From the NCBI GenBank assembly GCA_004298065.1, contig SCRL01000054.1:31574-95573 (forward strand): a DNA stretch of 64,000 nucleotides. Reading direction: 5' to 3'. Of the stretch, positions 33,765-45,735 are shown in pieces. Each line of letters opens with the position of its first letter. Positions within the stretch are counted from its first letter, which is position 1. This DNA comes from Gammaproteobacteria bacterium. Lineage in GTDB: Bacteria; Pseudomonadota; Gammaproteobacteria; Acidiferrobacterales; Sulfurifustaceae. The translations under genes and the position numbers were made by a program. The notes beneath the pieces were generated by a model. It was not told the DNA's origin, did no database searches, and worked only from the letters and a program-made list of their open reading frames with translations.

Positions 33765-34700
33765 TTAGCGCTTCGGACCGATCTTCTTGTTGAGGTAGTC
33801 CTCGAGGTCGCGGATATCCTGCGCGAGATCGCGGCTGGAGCGGTCGTCGTTCGAGGCGGGCTTGCGCTGCTTCTGGGCCGCGCTCACGCGCTTGCCGTAC
33901 TCCCAGAGCTCGCGCGGGTCCACGTCGCCGGCGCGGTTACCCTGCAGCGGCGCAATCTTGGTGACGGCCTCTTCCCAGCGCAGGCACACGGCACTGACGT
34001 TGTCGCTGGTGGCGCGCTGCTTGCGTTCGGCCGCGGTGAGCATGTCCTCGACGGACTCTTCCAGCGGGCCGCGCTTGAGAAATTCGAGCATCTCCTCGGG
34101 CGTGAACGCGCTCCACAGACCGTCGCTGCACAGCAGCAGCGTGTCGCCGTATTCGAGACACGTCTCCTCGCCGAGGCTGATGGTCGGGCGGTCGGCGCCG
34201 CCGACGCATTTCAGCAGCCGGCTTTTCTGCGGGTGATGGCGCACTTCTTCGTCCGACAGCAGGCCCTCACGCCGCCACTCCTCGGTGGTGGTGTGGTCCT
34301 GCGTGCGGCGCAGCAGCTGACCCTTGCGGAAGTGGTACAGGCGCGAATCGCCGACGTGCGCCCAGTAGGCGTAGCCGTTCTGCACCAGGCACAGCACGCA
34401 GGTGGTACGCGGCTTGAGCTCGGGGTGGGCGCGGCCGAGGTCGTTGATGGCGTTGTGCGCCTGCACGATGGACAGCGCGAGAAACGCCGACGGCTGCTGG
34501 ATCAGCGGCTGCTTCACCGCGCGAAAGCCGCGCAGCACGGTCTGCGTCAGCAGCTCGGCCGCGATCTCGCCGCCGCGGTAGCCGCCGAGGCCGTCGGCCA
34601 GCACCATAAGCACGGCGTTGTCGCGCTCGGCGTGCGCCACGCGGTCCTGGTTCGTCGGGCGCGCGCCGCGCAGGCTTTGGTAGGCGAGCTGGTATTTCAT
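33765..34700 (-). CDS. PP2C-family serine/threonine phosphatase
   Basis: Metal-dependent protein phosphatase, 311 residues. I start at 34700 ([20 protein letters not shown]); this ATG overlaps the kinase stop by four bases. Visible PP2C motifs: [22 protein letters not shown] with the metal Asp, [23 protein letters not shown] and [10 protein letters not shown]. The last 60 residues form a charged tail (about 250-311) outside the catalytic core. It is coupled to the Ser/Thr kinase upstream and should reverse its phosphorylation. The gene pair lies between rph and yicC. Confidence 0.92.
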   Translation of the reverse strand: MKYQLAYQSLRGARPTNQDRVAHAERDNAVLMVLADGLGGYRGGEIAAELLTQTVLRGFRAVKQPLIQQPSAFLALSIVQAHNAINDLGRAHPELKPRTTCVLCLVQNGYAYWAHVGDSRLYHFRKGQLLRRTQDHTTTEEWRREGLLSDEEVRHHPQKSRLLKCVGGADRPTISLGEETCLEYGDTLLLCSDGLWSAFTPEEMLEFLKRGPLEESVEDMLTAAERKQRATSDNVSAVCLRWEEAVTKIAPLQGNRAGDVDPRELWEYGKRVSAAQKQRKPASNDDRSSRDLAQDIRDLEDYLNKKIGPKR

Positions 34701-35620
34701 GGCGCGCGCCTGCGCCAGGGCAGCAGGCGGTTGATGAAGCTGTCGGCGTCGAGGCTGTCCGGCAGCGTCCTGAACGCGGCGAGCAGCTCGTGCGCGCTCT
34801 GCGGGCGTTCGAGCTGGTTCAGGTGCAGGCACCAGTCCACGAGTTCGAGCAGCGGCTTGGAGTAATGGCGCGCGAACTGTTTCGTCGCCGGCTTGAGCGC
34901 GTCGTCTTTCGCGCGCTCGGGCGAGGGCGGCGGCGCCTTGCCGCTCATGCACGCCCACATCGAGGCGCCGAGGGCGTACAGATCGGTCCACGGGCCGATG
35001 TGGCCCTGGGCATGTTGCTCCGGCGGCGCGAAGCCCTGGGTCAGCGTCTGCACGCCGCGCTTTTTTTCGGCCAGCGCCATCTGCGCGGCGCCGAAGTCGA
35101 GCAGCATCGGATGACCGCCGGGACGCAGGTAGATGTTCGCCGGCTTGATGTCGAGATGCAGCAGCCCGTGGGTGTGCAGCGCCTTCAGGCCTTCGAGCAG
35201 CTCGGGGAACACGGTGCGGATGAATTTCTCCGACAGCCGTGAATGGCGCTTGATGTACGAGCGCAGGTCCTTGCCCGACTCGTAGCGCATGACCATGTAG
35301 ACGGTGTTGTTCTCACGGAAGAAGTCGGTCACGTGCACGATGTTCGGGTGCTTGATCTTGGCCAGCGCCGCCGCCTCCTCGAAGAAGCGCTTGATGCCGT
35401 GGCGGAAGGTGGAGCCGCTCTCCTCGGTCAGGGCCTCGACGGTGGTGCCGTCGCGGCGCGTGGCCTGGTTCGAGGGCAGATACTCCTTGATGACCACGCG
35501 CGTCTGCTTGTGCGTGTCGTAAGCGAGGTAGACGATGCTGAACCCGCCGACGCCTAGGACCTTGGCGAGGCGGTAGTGGTGCAGCAGGTATCCTTCGGGG
35601 AGCGCGATCTGGGCCTTCAT
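34697..35620 (-). CDS. Hanks-type serine/threonine protein kinase
   Basis: Soluble eukaryotic-like kinase of 307 residues. It has the glycine loop LGVGGFSIVYLA (about 20-31), ATP Lys in VVIKEYLPS, a catalytic loop HLDIKPANIYL (about 155-165; HLD where HRD is common) and LLDFGAAQ (DFG). A TQGFAPPEQ activation/P+1 segment follows. Only about 30 residues follow the kinase fold and no membrane helix or sensor domain is present. The downstream PP2C gene overlaps its stop, giving a kinase/phosphatase pair. Substrates unknown. Confidence 0.92.
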   Translation of the reverse strand: MKAQIALPEGYLLHHYRLAKVLGVGGFSIVYLAYDTHKQTRVVIKEYLPSNQATRRDGTTVEALTEESGSTFRHGIKRFFEEAAALAKIKHPNIVHVTDFFRENNTVYMVMRYESGKDLRSYIKRHSRLSEKFIRTVFPELLEGLKALHTHGLLHLDIKPANIYLRPGGHPMLLDFGAAQMALAEKKRGVQTLTQGFAPPEQHAQGHIGPWTDLYALGASMWACMSGKAPPPSPERAKDDALKPATKQFARHYSKPLLELVDWCLHLNQLERPQSAHELLAAFRTLPDSLDADSFINRLLPWRRRAP

Positions 35621-35802
35621 GGCGTTACGGCGAATTGTTTACGCGCGGGCTCCTCGGGAGCGGGGCAGGACGTGTATCATGGCAAGGTAATCATATATCC
35701 GAAAAATACCAATCCCGCGACCCAGTCGTCGTGCCCGGGATTCCCCGTATCGGAGAAGTGGCGCAGGGATGCGCCGGTTACGAAGCTGAGGACGCAAGAT
35801 CC

Positions 35803-36666
35803 ATGATCCATAGCATGACCGCCTTCGCCCGGCGCGAGGCCGAGACCCCCGCCGGCACGCTGACCTGGGAGCTGCGCTCGGTCAACCACCGCTATCTCGA
35901 TATCGGCCTGCGCCTGCCCGAGGAATTGCGCGGGCTCGAACCGCGCGTGCGCGAGGCGATCCAGGCACGCGTGAAACGCGGCAAGGTGGACGTCGGCCTG
36001 TGGTTTGCGCGCGCCGCCGGGACGGACGCGGCGCTCGACGCCGAGCAGCTGCGGCGCGTGACCGCCGTCGCCGAGGAGGCGCAGCGCCTCGTCGGTGGCC
36101 GGCTCGAAACCCTGCGCGCGATCGACGTGCTGCGCTGGCCGGGCGTGCTCAAAGGTGCTTCACTCGATGTCGAAGGGCTGGGTAAGGAGGCGTTGGCGTT
36201 GCTCAACCGCGCGCTCGACGAGCTGGTCGACAACCGCGCGCGCGAGGGTGCGCGGCTGCAGGAGTTCCTGCTCGCGCGGCTCGCGGGCATGGAGAAGATC
36301 GTCAACGACACCCAGGCGCTGCTGCCGGACATCCAGCGGCTCTACCGCGAGCGTCTTGAGACGCGGCTGAAGGAGATGAAAGAGCAGCTCGATCCTGCGC
36401 GCCTGGAGCAGGAAATCGTGCTGTTCGCCAACCGCACCGACGTCGCCGAGGAGCTCGATCGCCTGACGGCGCACTTCGCCGAAATCCGGCGCGTGCTCAA
36501 CGGGGCCGAGCAGGCCGGCCGGCGGCTGGATTTCCTGATGCAGGAACTGAACCGCGAGGCCAACACGCTTGCCTCCAAGTCCGCCGACCTGCGCCAGACC
36601 AACGCCTCGGTCGAGCTCAAGGTGCTCATCGACCAGATGCGCGAGCAGATACAGAACATCGAATGA
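35803..36666 (+). CDS. yicC: YicC/YloC family endoribonuclease-like protein
   Basis: 287-residue protein of the conserved YicC family, reported as endoribonuclease-type RNA-turnover factors. It starts MIHSMTAFARRE, the family signature, followed by ELRSVNHRYLDIGLRLPEEL, with the C-terminal HFAEIRRVLNGAEQAGRRLDF and NREANTLASKS motifs. I use ATG 35803, with GAGGA upstream; an in-frame extension to 35635 has no family similarity. Gmk overlaps its stop by four bases, as in most gammaproteobacteria. Confidence 0.94.
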   Translation: MIHSMTAFARREAETPAGTLTWELRSVNHRYLDIGLRLPEELRGLEPRVREAIQARVKRGKVDVGLWFARAAGTDAALDAEQLRRVTAVAEEAQRLVGGRLETLRAIDVLRWPGVLKGASLDVEGLGKEALALLNRALDELVDNRAREGARLQEFLLARLAGMEKIVNDTQALLPDIQRLYRERLETRLKEMKEQLDPARLEQEIVLFANRTDVAEELDRLTAHFAEIRRVLNGAEQAGRRLDFLMQELNREANTLASKSADLRQTNASVELKVLIDQMREQIQNIE

Positions 36667-37280
36667 CCGCCGCCAGGCTTTTCATTTTCTCCGCCGCGTC
36701 CGGCACCGGCAAGACCAGCCTTGCGCATGGGCTCATGAACCGCGTGCGCAATCTCGCATTCTCGGTATCGCACACCACGCGCGCGCCGCGTCCGGGCGAG
36801 ACCCACGGCGTGCACTATTACTTCATCAGCCCCGAGGAGTTCGAGGCCATGGCCGCGCGCGGCGAGTTTCTGGAGCACGCGACCGTGTTCGGCAACCGCT
36901 ACGGCACCGCGCGGCGCGTGATCGACGGCTTGCTCAAGGAGGGCAAGAGCGTGATCCTCGACATCGACTGGCAGGGCGCGCGCGCGATCAAGCGCGCGAT
37001 GCCCGAGGCGGTGAGCGTGTTCATCCTGCCGCCGTCGCGGCGGACGCTCGAGGAGCGCCTGAAGAATCGCCGCCAGGACGCGCCCGAGGTCATCGCCCGG
37101 CGCATGGCCGAGGCCGTATCCGAAATAAGCCATTACGCCGAGTTCGACCGGGTGGTGGTGAACGACGACTTCGAGGCCGCGCTGGCCGACCTCGAGGCCA
37201 TCGTTACCGGCCGGGGGCAGCCGCGGCCGGTATCTATAGATACCAAGGCGCTGCTCGCGCCGGTGGAAAATCCCGCCTAG
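36663..37280 (+). CDS. gmk: guanylate kinase
   Basis: Phosphorylates GMP to GDP, feeding GTP and ppGpp synthesis. The 205-residue protein has the P-loop SAASGTGKTSLAHGL (about 8-22), SVSHTTRAPRPGE (GMP binding), FEAMAARGEFLEHATVFGNRYGT and VILDIDWQGARAIK. It has normal length and starts within the yicC stop (ATGA). It leads the gmk-rpoZ-spoT group, which links guanine nucleotide supply to stringent response. Confidence 0.97.
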   Translation: MTAARLFIFSAASGTGKTSLAHGLMNRVRNLAFSVSHTTRAPRPGETHGVHYYFISPEEFEAMAARGEFLEHATVFGNRYGTARRVIDGLLKEGKSVILDIDWQGARAIKRAMPEAVSVFILPPSRRTLEERLKNRRQDAPEVIARRMAEAVSEISHYAEFDRVVVNDDFEAALADLEAIVTGRGQPRPVSIDTKALLAPVENPA

Positions 37281-37400
37281 GATCAGTAAGATAAGGGTCC
37301 AGTCGGTATCCCCCCGGTCGTTGTCGGATTCCCTGGATGTTGAAACCCCTTGGCGCGCCTGCGGTTGCGCGTCAGTTTGATACTATTTCGAGGTAAGGCC

Positions 37401-37694
37401 ATGGCCCGTGTCACCGTAGAAGATTGTCTGGACCACGTGGAGAACCGCTTCCAGCTCGTGCTGGTGGCGGCCAAGCGCACCCGGCAGATCAACGCCGGTT
37501 CCGACCCGCACGTGCCGCGCGAGAACGACAAGTCCACGGTGCTCGCCCTGCGTGAGATCGCCGAGGGCCACGTGACCAGCACTATCCTGGACGAGGAGCC
37601 ACAGCCGGTAATCGCAGCCGATGAAAATGCAGCCATCCAACCCGACGCGGGAACCGCCGCCGAGGCCGCAAGCCCGGGAGGCGGGGAGCAGTAA
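37401..37694 (+). CDS. rpoZ: RNA polymerase omega subunit
   Basis: Small RNA polymerase subunit that aids assembly and binds ppGpp with beta'. The 97 residues start [20 protein letters not shown], followed by [11 protein letters not shown] and [15 protein letters not shown], all diagnostic. GAGGTAAGG precedes ATG 37401, which rules out the longer reading from 37350. Its last 25 codons overlap the spoT start in another frame; the omega tail there is Ala/Gly/Pro-rich and likely disordered. Confidence 0.97.
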   Translation: MARVTVEDCLDHVENRFQLVLVAAKRTRQINAGSDPHVPRENDKSTVLALREIAEGHVTSTILDEEPQPVIAADENAAIQPDAGTAAEAASPGGGEQ

Positions 37695-39855
37695 TCCCGA
37701 CGCCGCCACCCACGGCGGCGTTAACGACGCGCAGCGGCTGCTGATCGGCGACCTGTGCGACGTTCTCGAAACCTATCTTGAGCCGCGCGACGTCGCCGAC
37801 GTCTACCGCGCCTACCTCTTCAGCGCCGAAGCCCACACCGGCCAGAACCGGCGTAGCGGCGAGCCCTACATCTACCACCCGATATCCGTCGCCCACATCC
37901 TGACGTCGATGCACCTGGATGCGCGCACGCTTTCGGCCGCGATCCTGCACGACGTCATCGAGGATACCGGCGCCACCAAGGAGCAGATCGCCGGGGAATT
38001 CGGCGCCGAGATCGCCGGGCTGGTGGACGGTGTTTCCAAAATCACGCGCATGGAGTTCGCCTCGCAGGAGGAGGCGCAGGCGGAGAACTTCCGCAAGATG
38101 CTGCTCGCGATGGCGGCCGACATCCGCGTGATCCTCATCAAGCTCGCCGACCGGCTGCACAACATGCGCACCATCGCCGCGATGCCGCTAAAGCGGCGGC
38201 GCGCGATCGCGCGCGAGACGCTCGACATCTACGCGCCCATTGGCAACCGCCTGGGCGTGCGTGCCTGGGCCATCGAGCTCGAGGACCTGGCGTTTGACGC
38301 GCTCTATCCCATGCGCCACCGCATCCTCGCCGACGCCGTGCGCCGGCGGCGCGCCAACCGCAAGGCCATCGTCGAGAAGGTGCGCAACGCCATCGTCGGC
38401 CAGCTCAGGCAGGAGGGTCTGGAGGCCGAGGTGCACGGGCGCGAGAAGAACGTCTATAGCATCTATAAAAAGATGGAAGCGAAACACCTGTCGTTCGACC
38501 AGGTGCACGATGTCTACGGCTTCCGCGTCATCGTCGACAAGGTGGACAACTGCTACCGCGCGCTTGGCGTGATCCACAACCTCTACAAGCCCATCCCCGG
38601 GCGCTTCAAGGACTACATCGCCATCCCCAAGGCCAACGGCTACCAGTCGTTGCACACCGTCGTGTTTGGGCCGTTCGGCGTGTCCATCGAGGTGCAAATC
38701 CGCACGCACGAGATGCATCGCGTGGCCGAGGCCGGCGTGGCCTCGCACTGGTTGTACAAAAACGGCGACGATACTGACGCGATGCCGCCGCCGGCGCTGC
38801 AATGGCTCAAGGACCTGCTCGACACCCAGCAGAAGGCCGGCAACCCGCGCGAGTTCCTGGAGCACCTCAAGGTCGACCTGTTCCCCGACGAGGTCTACGT
38901 GTTCACGCCCAACGGCGAGATCAAGAAGCTGCCGCGCGGCGCCACCGTCATCGACTTCGCCTACGACGTGCACACCGACGTCGGCAACCGCTGCGTCGGC
39001 GCCAAGGTCAACCACCAGCTCGCGCCGCTGCGCACGGTGCTGCGCAACGGCGACCACGTCGAGGTCATCACCGCCGAGTGGAGCCATCCGAACCCGGCGT
39101 GGCTCGGTTACGTCGTCACCAGCAAGGCGCGCGCCCACATCCGCAACCACCTCAAGAACCAAAGGCAGAGCGAGGCGTTGGTGCTCGGCGAGCGGCTGCT
39201 GTCGCGCGCGCTCGAAGACCTGGGCACGGAGCTGGCGCTGGTCGAGCCGGCCGCGCGCGGCGCGGCGCTCGCGAGCCTGCGCCTGCCGACATGGGAGGCG
39301 TTGCTCACCGAAATCGGTCTCGGCAACCGCCTGGCGGCGGTGGTGGCGCGCCAGCTGATCCCGTCGGCCGCGCCCGCCGCCCCGGTGGACAGCACGGAAC
39401 CGGGCAAGGCGCCGGCGTTCGCCATCCGCGGCACCGAGGGCGTGGTCGTGAGTTACGCGCGCTGCTGCCGGCCGATCCCGGGCGATCCGATCCTCGGGTT
39501 CCTGTCCGCCGGCCGCGGCATCGTGGTGCATGCCGAGGATTGCAAAAACGTCGCCAAGTTCCGCAAGCACCCGGAGCAGTGGATCGACGTGCAGTGGGCC
39601 GACAAGATCGAGGGCGTGTTCCCGGTGAGCCTGCGCGTGGACGTGAAGAACCAGCGCGGCGTGCTCGCCTCGGTGGCGGCCGCGATCGCCGAGCAGGACG
39701 CCAATATCGATACCGTCAATTTCGACGACCGCGACGGCCAGTACACCTCCATGGACTTCACGGTCGAGGTGCGCGACCGCGTGCACCTGGCGCGCATCCT
39801 GCGCGCCATCCGCCGGCTCGAAACCGTGGTGCGCGTGAACCGCAAGAAAGGCTGA
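37621..39855 (+). CDS. spoT: bifunctional (p)ppGpp synthetase/hydrolase (RelA/SpoT family)
   Basis: Stringent-response enzyme of 744 residues with hydrolase and synthetase domains. Seen: HD hydrolase (about 50-200; [11 protein letters not shown], intact HD and ED), synthetase (about 240-370; [29 protein letters not shown]), TGS (about 420-485; [18 protein letters not shown]) and C-terminal ACT (about 664-740). A Cys-rich segment, [14 protein letters not shown], precedes the ACT domain. It begins at ATG 37621 (or 37627) inside rpoZ; E. coli SpoT begins about 38 residues further on, but no start codon exists there. Gene order gmk-rpoZ-spoT is the common one. Confidence 0.95.
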   Translation: MKMQPSNPTREPPPRPQAREAGSSNPDAATHGGVNDAQRLLIGDLCDVLETYLEPRDVADVYRAYLFSAEAHTGQNRRSGEPYIYHPISVAHILTSMHLDARTLSAAILHDVIEDTGATKEQIAGEFGAEIAGLVDGVSKITRMEFASQEEAQAENFRKMLLAMAADIRVILIKLADRLHNMRTIAAMPLKRRRAIARETLDIYAPIGNRLGVRAWAIELEDLAFDALYPMRHRILADAVRRRRANRKAIVEKVRNAIVGQLRQEGLEAEVHGREKNVYSIYKKMEAKHLSFDQVHDVYGFRVIVDKVDNCYRALGVIHNLYKPIPGRFKDYIAIPKANGYQSLHTVVFGPFGVSIEVQIRTHEMHRVAEAGVASHWLYKNGDDTDAMPPPALQWLKDLLDTQQKAGNPREFLEHLKVDLFPDEVYVFTPNGEIKKLPRGATVIDFAYDVHTDVGNRCVGAKVNHQLAPLRTVLRNGDHVEVITAEWSHPNPAWLGYVVTSKARAHIRNHLKNQRQSEALVLGERLLSRALEDLGTELALVEPAARGAALASLRLPTWEALLTEIGLGNRLAAVVARQLIPSAAPAAPVDSTEPGKAPAFAIRGTEGVVVSYARCCRPIPGDPILGFLSAGRGIVVHAEDCKNVAKFRKHPEQWIDVQWADKIEGVFPVSLRVDVKNQRGVLASVAAAIAEQDANIDTVNFDDRDGQYTSMDFTVEVRDRVHLARILRAIRRLETVVRVNRKKG

Positions 39856-39865
39856 AAAAGAATAT

Positions 39866-39956
39866 TCACCACAGAGAGCACAGAGGTCACAGAGATTCTG
39901 GTTATCTAAACCAAACACCTGTTACGCTCCGTGCTCTTTGTGTCCTCCGTGGTGAA
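39866..39956. repeat. CACAGAG palindromic intergenic repeat, copy 4
   Basis: CACCACAGAG, CACAGAG and CACAGAG units on the left pair with CTCCGTG, CTTTGTG and CTCCGTGGTG on the right. It fills most of the gap between spoT and ridA, both on the plus strand, so it may reduce read-through. Confidence 0.85.
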
Positions 39957-39977
39957 AAATTTTTTAGGGAGCGCCCA

Positions 39978-40367
39978 ATGAAAAAAGAAGTCATCTCGTC
40001 CAACAAGGCCCCCCAGGCGATCGGCACCTACTCGCAGGCGGTGAAGGTCGGCGACACCGTGTATCTCTCCGGCCAGATTCCGCTGGTGCCCGGGATGATG
40101 GAGCTCGAAAAGGGCGACGTCCGCGCGCAAGTGGCGCGCGTGTTCGAAAACCTGCAGGCGGTCGCCAACGCCGCCGGCGGCGATTTGTCGAACGTGGTGA
40201 AGCTCAACGTGTTTCTCACTGACCTCGGCAACTTCCCGGTGGTGAACGAAGTGATGGCGAAGTATTTCCGGGAGCCCTACCCGGCGCGCGCCGCGGTCGG
40301 CGTCGCTGCGCTGCCGCGCGGCGCGCAGGTCGAGATGGACGCGATCATGGTGCTCGGCGCGAAGTAG
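39978..40367 (+). CDS. ridA: RidA family enamine/imine deaminase
   Basis: Hydrolyses reactive 2-aminoacrylate-type imines formed by pyridoxal enzymes. The 129-residue protein starts [22 protein letters not shown] and contains [42 protein letters not shown] and [20 protein letters not shown], which carries the substrate-binding Arg. AGGGAG precedes the ATG. The gene is 122 bases after spoT, separated by a CACAGAG repeat, and 13 bases before recG; ridA next to spoT is a familiar arrangement. Confidence 0.96.
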   Translation: MKKEVISSNKAPQAIGTYSQAVKVGDTVYLSGQIPLVPGMMELEKGDVRAQVARVFENLQAVANAAGGDLSNVVKLNVFLTDLGNFPVVNEVMAKYFREPYPARAAVGVAALPRGAQVEMDAIMVLGAK

Positions 40368-40380
40368 CACGCGCGTACGG

Positions 40381-42453
<2,073 letters not shown>

Positions 42454-42513
42454 GCGGAGGCCCATATCCGTCCGCACTTGGCGCGGACGGGGCCGGGCAA
42501 GGATAATGCGCCC

Positions 42514-43083
42514 ATGCGCTTCTCCCGACGTTTTCCCTTGGCGGCCCGCCGCCAGCCGCTACCGCGTTTTCCGACCGCCTCGATCCCCGCGAATTACCTG
42601 CCGTGGCTACTCGATACCGACTCGCTTACGCAGCGGCTGATCGAGGCCTGCGGCGGCGATTTTCGCGTGCGCGTCCTGAACCAGGCCTGGGATCGGCCGC
42701 GGCGGGAGGAAGCGCAGGTGCTCGACATGCGCCCGCACGGTCGCGCCCTCGTGCGCCAGGTGCACCTGTTGTGCGGCGGGCGCCCGTGGGTGTACGCGCG
42801 CACGATCCTGCCGCGCGCCACGCTCTCCGGTTCGGAGCGGCGGCTGGCGCATCTCAAGTCGCGCTCGCTCGGCGCGGTGTTGTTCGCCGATCCGACGATG
42901 CACCGCGGCCGCACCGAGATCGTGCGCCTGCGCCCGGCGGACAGCCTGTATGGGCTCGCCGCGCACGGGCTCGACGCGCCGCCGGCGGAGATCTGGGGCC
43001 GGCGCACGGTGTTCCGGCTGCGCGGCAAGCCGCTGCTGGTGAGCGAGTTCTTCCTGCCCGGCATTGGCGGCTTCAAACCGTGA
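42514..43083 (+). CDS. ubiC: chorismate pyruvate-lyase UbiC
   Basis: Makes 4-hydroxybenzoate and pyruvate from chorismate, the first ubiquinone-specific step. The 189 residues include [24 protein letters not shown], the family N-terminal motif, then [21 protein letters not shown] with the active-site Arg, LGAVLFADP, and a terminal [23 protein letters not shown] start at ATG 42514, with AAGGA upstream. The ubiA gene follows directly (GTG 43080 overlaps the stop; ATG 43092 is nine bases beyond it). Confidence 0.94.
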   Translation: MRFSRRFPLAARRQPLPRFPTASIPANYLPWLLDTDSLTQRLIEACGGDFRVRVLNQAWDRPRREEAQVLDMRPHGRALVRQVHLLCGGRPWVYARTILPRATLSGSERRLAHLKSRSLGAVLFADPTMHRGRTEIVRLRPADSLYGLAAHGLDAPPAEIWGRRTVFRLRGKPLLVSEFFLPGIGGFKP

Positions 43084-43091
43084 TTGCGGTG

Positions 43092-43949
43092 ATGAAACTG
43101 CGCGACTACGCGCAGCTCATGCGGCTGCACCGGCCGATCGGCATCCTGCTGCTGTTGTGGCCGACACTCTGGGGCCTGTGGTTCGCGGGCGAGGGACGAC
43201 CGGACCTGCACATATTCATCGTGTTCGTGCTCGGTGTAGTGCTGATGCGTTCGGCCGGCTGCGTCATCAACGACTACGCCGACCGCGACTTCGATCCGCA
43301 CGTCGAGCGCACGCGCGAGCGCCCCATCGCCGCGGGGCGTGTGTCACCGCGCGAGGCGCTCGCGCTGTTCGCGGTGCTGTGCCTGGTCGCGTTCGCGCTG
43401 GTGCTGACGCTCAATCCGCTCACGATCCTGCTGTCGCTCGCCGGCGCGTTCCTCGCCGCGAGCTATCCGTTCCTCAAGCGTTACACGCACCTGCCGCAGT
43501 TCTATCTCGGCGTGGCCTTCGGCTGGGGCATCCCGATGGCGTTCGCGGCGCAGACCGGTTCGGTGCCGCCGCTTGCCTGGGTATTGTTCGCCGCCAACGT
43601 ATTCTGGTCGGTGGCCTACGACACCGCCTACGCCATGGTGGACCGCGAGGACGATCTCAAGGTCGGCGTGAAGTCCACCGCGATCCTGTTCGGGCGCTAC
43701 GACCGGCTGCTGATCGGTGTGTTTCATGCGCTCACAATTGCGCTGCTCGCAATCGCCGGCGCCTTGGCGGCGCGCGGATTCCTGTATTATGTCGGCCTTG
43801 CCGCGGCGGCGCTGTTTGCGCTGTACCAGCAATACCTGATTCGCAGCAGAGAACGCGACGGCTGTTTCAAGGCGTTCCTGGATAACAATCGTTTCGGCGC
43901 CGTGGTGTTCGCCGGCTTGGCGCTGGATTACTGGAGCAGGGTCCTCTGA
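43092..43949 (+). CDS. ubiA: 4-hydroxybenzoate octaprenyltransferase UbiA
   Basis: Membrane prenyltransferase that attaches the isoprenoid tail to 4-hydroxybenzoate. The 285 residues have eight to nine helices and both Asp-rich metal motifs: NDYADRDFD (60-68) and [14 protein letters not shown] (about 180-193). [20 protein letters not shown] at the start is typical. ATG 43092 is preceded in frame by GTG 43080, which overlaps the ubiC stop, so translation may begin four residues earlier. With ubiC it supplies the ubiquinone used by respiration. Confidence 0.95.
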   Translation: MKLRDYAQLMRLHRPIGILLLLWPTLWGLWFAGEGRPDLHIFIVFVLGVVLMRSAGCVINDYADRDFDPHVERTRERPIAAGRVSPREALALFAVLCLVAFALVLTLNPLTILLSLAGAFLAASYPFLKRYTHLPQFYLGVAFGWGIPMAFAAQTGSVPPLAWVLFAANVFWSVAYDTAYAMVDREDDLKVGVKSTAILFGRYDRLLIGVFHALTIALLAIAGALAARGFLYYVGLAAAALFALYQQYLIRSRERDGCFKAFLDNNRFGAVVFAGLALDYWSRVL

Positions 43950-43951
43950 CG

Positions 43952-44563
43952 ATGAAACTCTACGGTTCGCTCACCTCGCCCTACGTGCGCAAGTGCCGCG
44001 TCCTTCTTAAGGAGAAGGCGCTCGCCTGCGAGTTCGTCCAGGCCGACGCCGGCGGTCCGGGCAGTCCCGTGCCCGCACTCAACCCGCTCGGCAAGGTGCC
44101 GGTGCTGGAACGCGATGACGGTTCAGCGCTTTTCGACTCACCGGTGATTCTCGAATATCTCGATTCGCTCAAGCCGCCGGTGTTGTTGGCGGCGAGCGGC
44201 GAGGAGCGCTGGCTGATGCTGCGCTGGCAGGCGCTGGCCGACGGCATTCTCGACGCTACGGTCACGCGTCTGCTTGAGAAGCGGCGGCCGGTGGAGCAGC
44301 AGTCCGCCGAGGGCATCAAGCGCCAGGAGGAGAAGATAGCCCGCGCGCTGACGTATGCCGAACAGCACGCCGGCGGCGCGTACCTGATGCAGGACAAGTT
44401 CACGGCGGCCGATGTGTGCCTCGGCGTCGCACTCGAATACGTGGATTTCCGCTACGCGCACGACTGGCGCGCGCAGCATCCGAAACTCGCGCGCTGGCTG
44501 GCGGGTATTTCCGTCCGCGCATCGTTTACCGAAACCGTGCCCCCCGGCATGGAAAAGAAATAA
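43952..44563 (+). CDS. glutathione S-transferase family protein
   Basis: Cytosolic GST fold, 203 residues. N-terminal thioredoxin-like half (about 1-78) begins MKLYGSLTSPYVRKCRVLLKE, with a Ser in the usual active-site region, NPLGKVPVLERDDG (cis-Pro before the beta strand) and FDSPVILEYLD (glutathione binding). The helical half (about 88-203) contains MQDKFTAADVCLGVALEYVDF, where the N-capping Asp is conserved. Resembles the YibF-like branch. It starts two bases after the ubiA stop. Substrate unknown. Confidence 0.92.
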   Translation: MKLYGSLTSPYVRKCRVLLKEKALACEFVQADAGGPGSPVPALNPLGKVPVLERDDGSALFDSPVILEYLDSLKPPVLLAASGEERWLMLRWQALADGILDATVTRLLEKRRPVEQQSAEGIKRQEEKIARALTYAEQHAGGAYLMQDKFTAADVCLGVALEYVDFRYAHDWRAQHPKLARWLAGISVRASFTETVPPGMEKK

Positions 44564-44572
44564 GGCACCCCC

Positions 44573-45595
44573 GTGGAAATCACAACGCTTCTTATCCTGC
44601 TGGCCGCGCTGGTGGTCATCCTCATCGGCGCCGAAACCTTCACCAACGCGCTCGAGCATCTGGGCGAGCGCCTGAAGATTTCCGAGGGCGTCACCGGCTC
44701 GGTTTTCGCCGCCGTGGGTACGGCCCTGCCCGAAACCATGGTGCCGGTGGTGGCAATCCTTTCGACCGCCGCGACCCAGACCGTGCGCGAGGAGGTCGGC
44801 GTGGGTGCCATCCTGGGCGCGCCGCTCATGCTCTCGACCTTGTCGTTGTTCCTGATGGCGACGTTCGCGGCCCAGAAGCGTGGCTGGGGCGATGAATTGC
44901 ACCCCGAGCGCAGCGGCCTGCACCGCGACCTCACGTGGTTCCTCGGCGCGTTTATCCTGAGCACCGTGGCGATCTTCGTGCCGCACGACTTCGTGCTGGT
45001 GCGCGGCCTGATTGGCGGCGCGCTGGTGACGATGTACTTCATCTACCTCATGCTCACGGTACGCGCCTCGTCGAAGCTCGTCGCCGACGGTCACGCGACC
45101 TCGGCCGAGGAACCGCTGTTCCTGGTGCGCGTGTTCGGGCGCATCGGCCTGCGCGAAAACATGGCGGCGGTGCTCGCGCAGCTCGCACTCGGGCTCGTCA
45201 TGATCATCGCTGGCGCGCACGGTTTCGTGCACGGCGTCGAAAGCCTGTCAGCGGCGCTCGGTATCTCGGCGCTGGTGCTGTCGCTGCTGATCGTGCCGGT
45301 GGCCACGGAACTGCCCGAGAAGGTTAACTCGATTATCTGGATCCGCCGGCGCAAGGACACGCTCGCCTTCGGCAACATCACCGGCGCGATGGTGTTCCAA
45401 GGCACGCTCTTGCCGGCGCTCGGCATCCTGCTCACGCCGTGGGAGTTCCGGCGCGAGGTGTTCGCCGGCCTGATTCTGACGATTGTGGCCTCGACCTACC
45501 TGCTGTTGATGCTACGCCGTGGCACGCTCCGGCCGGCGCATCTGGTCTTCAACGGCCTTTGCTACGGCGCTTACTTGATCACTGTTTTGGCGTGA
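44573..45595 (+). CDS. sodium/calcium exchanger family membrane protein
   Basis: Predicted cation antiporter of 340 residues with about ten helices. Two alpha-repeat motifs face each other: GSVFAAVGTALPETMVPVV (about 43-61) and LLIVPVATELPEKVNSIIW (about 240-258), each with the Pro-Glu ion-binding pair typical of the CaCA superfamily. GAETFTNALEHLGERL at the N-terminus fits too. The start appears to be GTG 44573, nine bases after the GST gene, with a weak ribosome site. Ion specificity cannot be read from the sequence. Confidence 0.85.
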   Translation: MEITTLLILLAALVVILIGAETFTNALEHLGERLKISEGVTGSVFAAVGTALPETMVPVVAILSTAATQTVREEVGVGAILGAPLMLSTLSLFLMATFAAQKRGWGDELHPERSGLHRDLTWFLGAFILSTVAIFVPHDFVLVRGLIGGALVTMYFIYLMLTVRASSKLVADGHATSAEEPLFLVRVFGRIGLRENMAAVLAQLALGLVMIIAGAHGFVHGVESLSAALGISALVLSLLIVPVATELPEKVNSIIWIRRRKDTLAFGNITGAMVFQGTLLPALGILLTPWEFRREVFAGLILTIVASTYLLLMLRRGTLRPAHLVFNGLCYGAYLITVLA

Positions 45596-45735
45596 CCGTC
45601 GCGTATTGACGGGCCTTATGTCTCCATTCGCCGATTAAATTTCCCACGCACGGCCGCGTTTGGTCATATGCCGCATCCGCTCTGCGGACCATAACGATCT
45701 GAACCATATCTATAACTACTAGGAGGAGGATGTTC

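Noticed and set aside
35621..35802. Possible riboswitch (cyclic-di-GMP type) before yicC
   Set aside because: There is a GGCGCA/TGCGCC hairpin at 35760-35775 and a GGACGCAA string, but the conserved core of known cyclic-di-GMP aptamers is absent.
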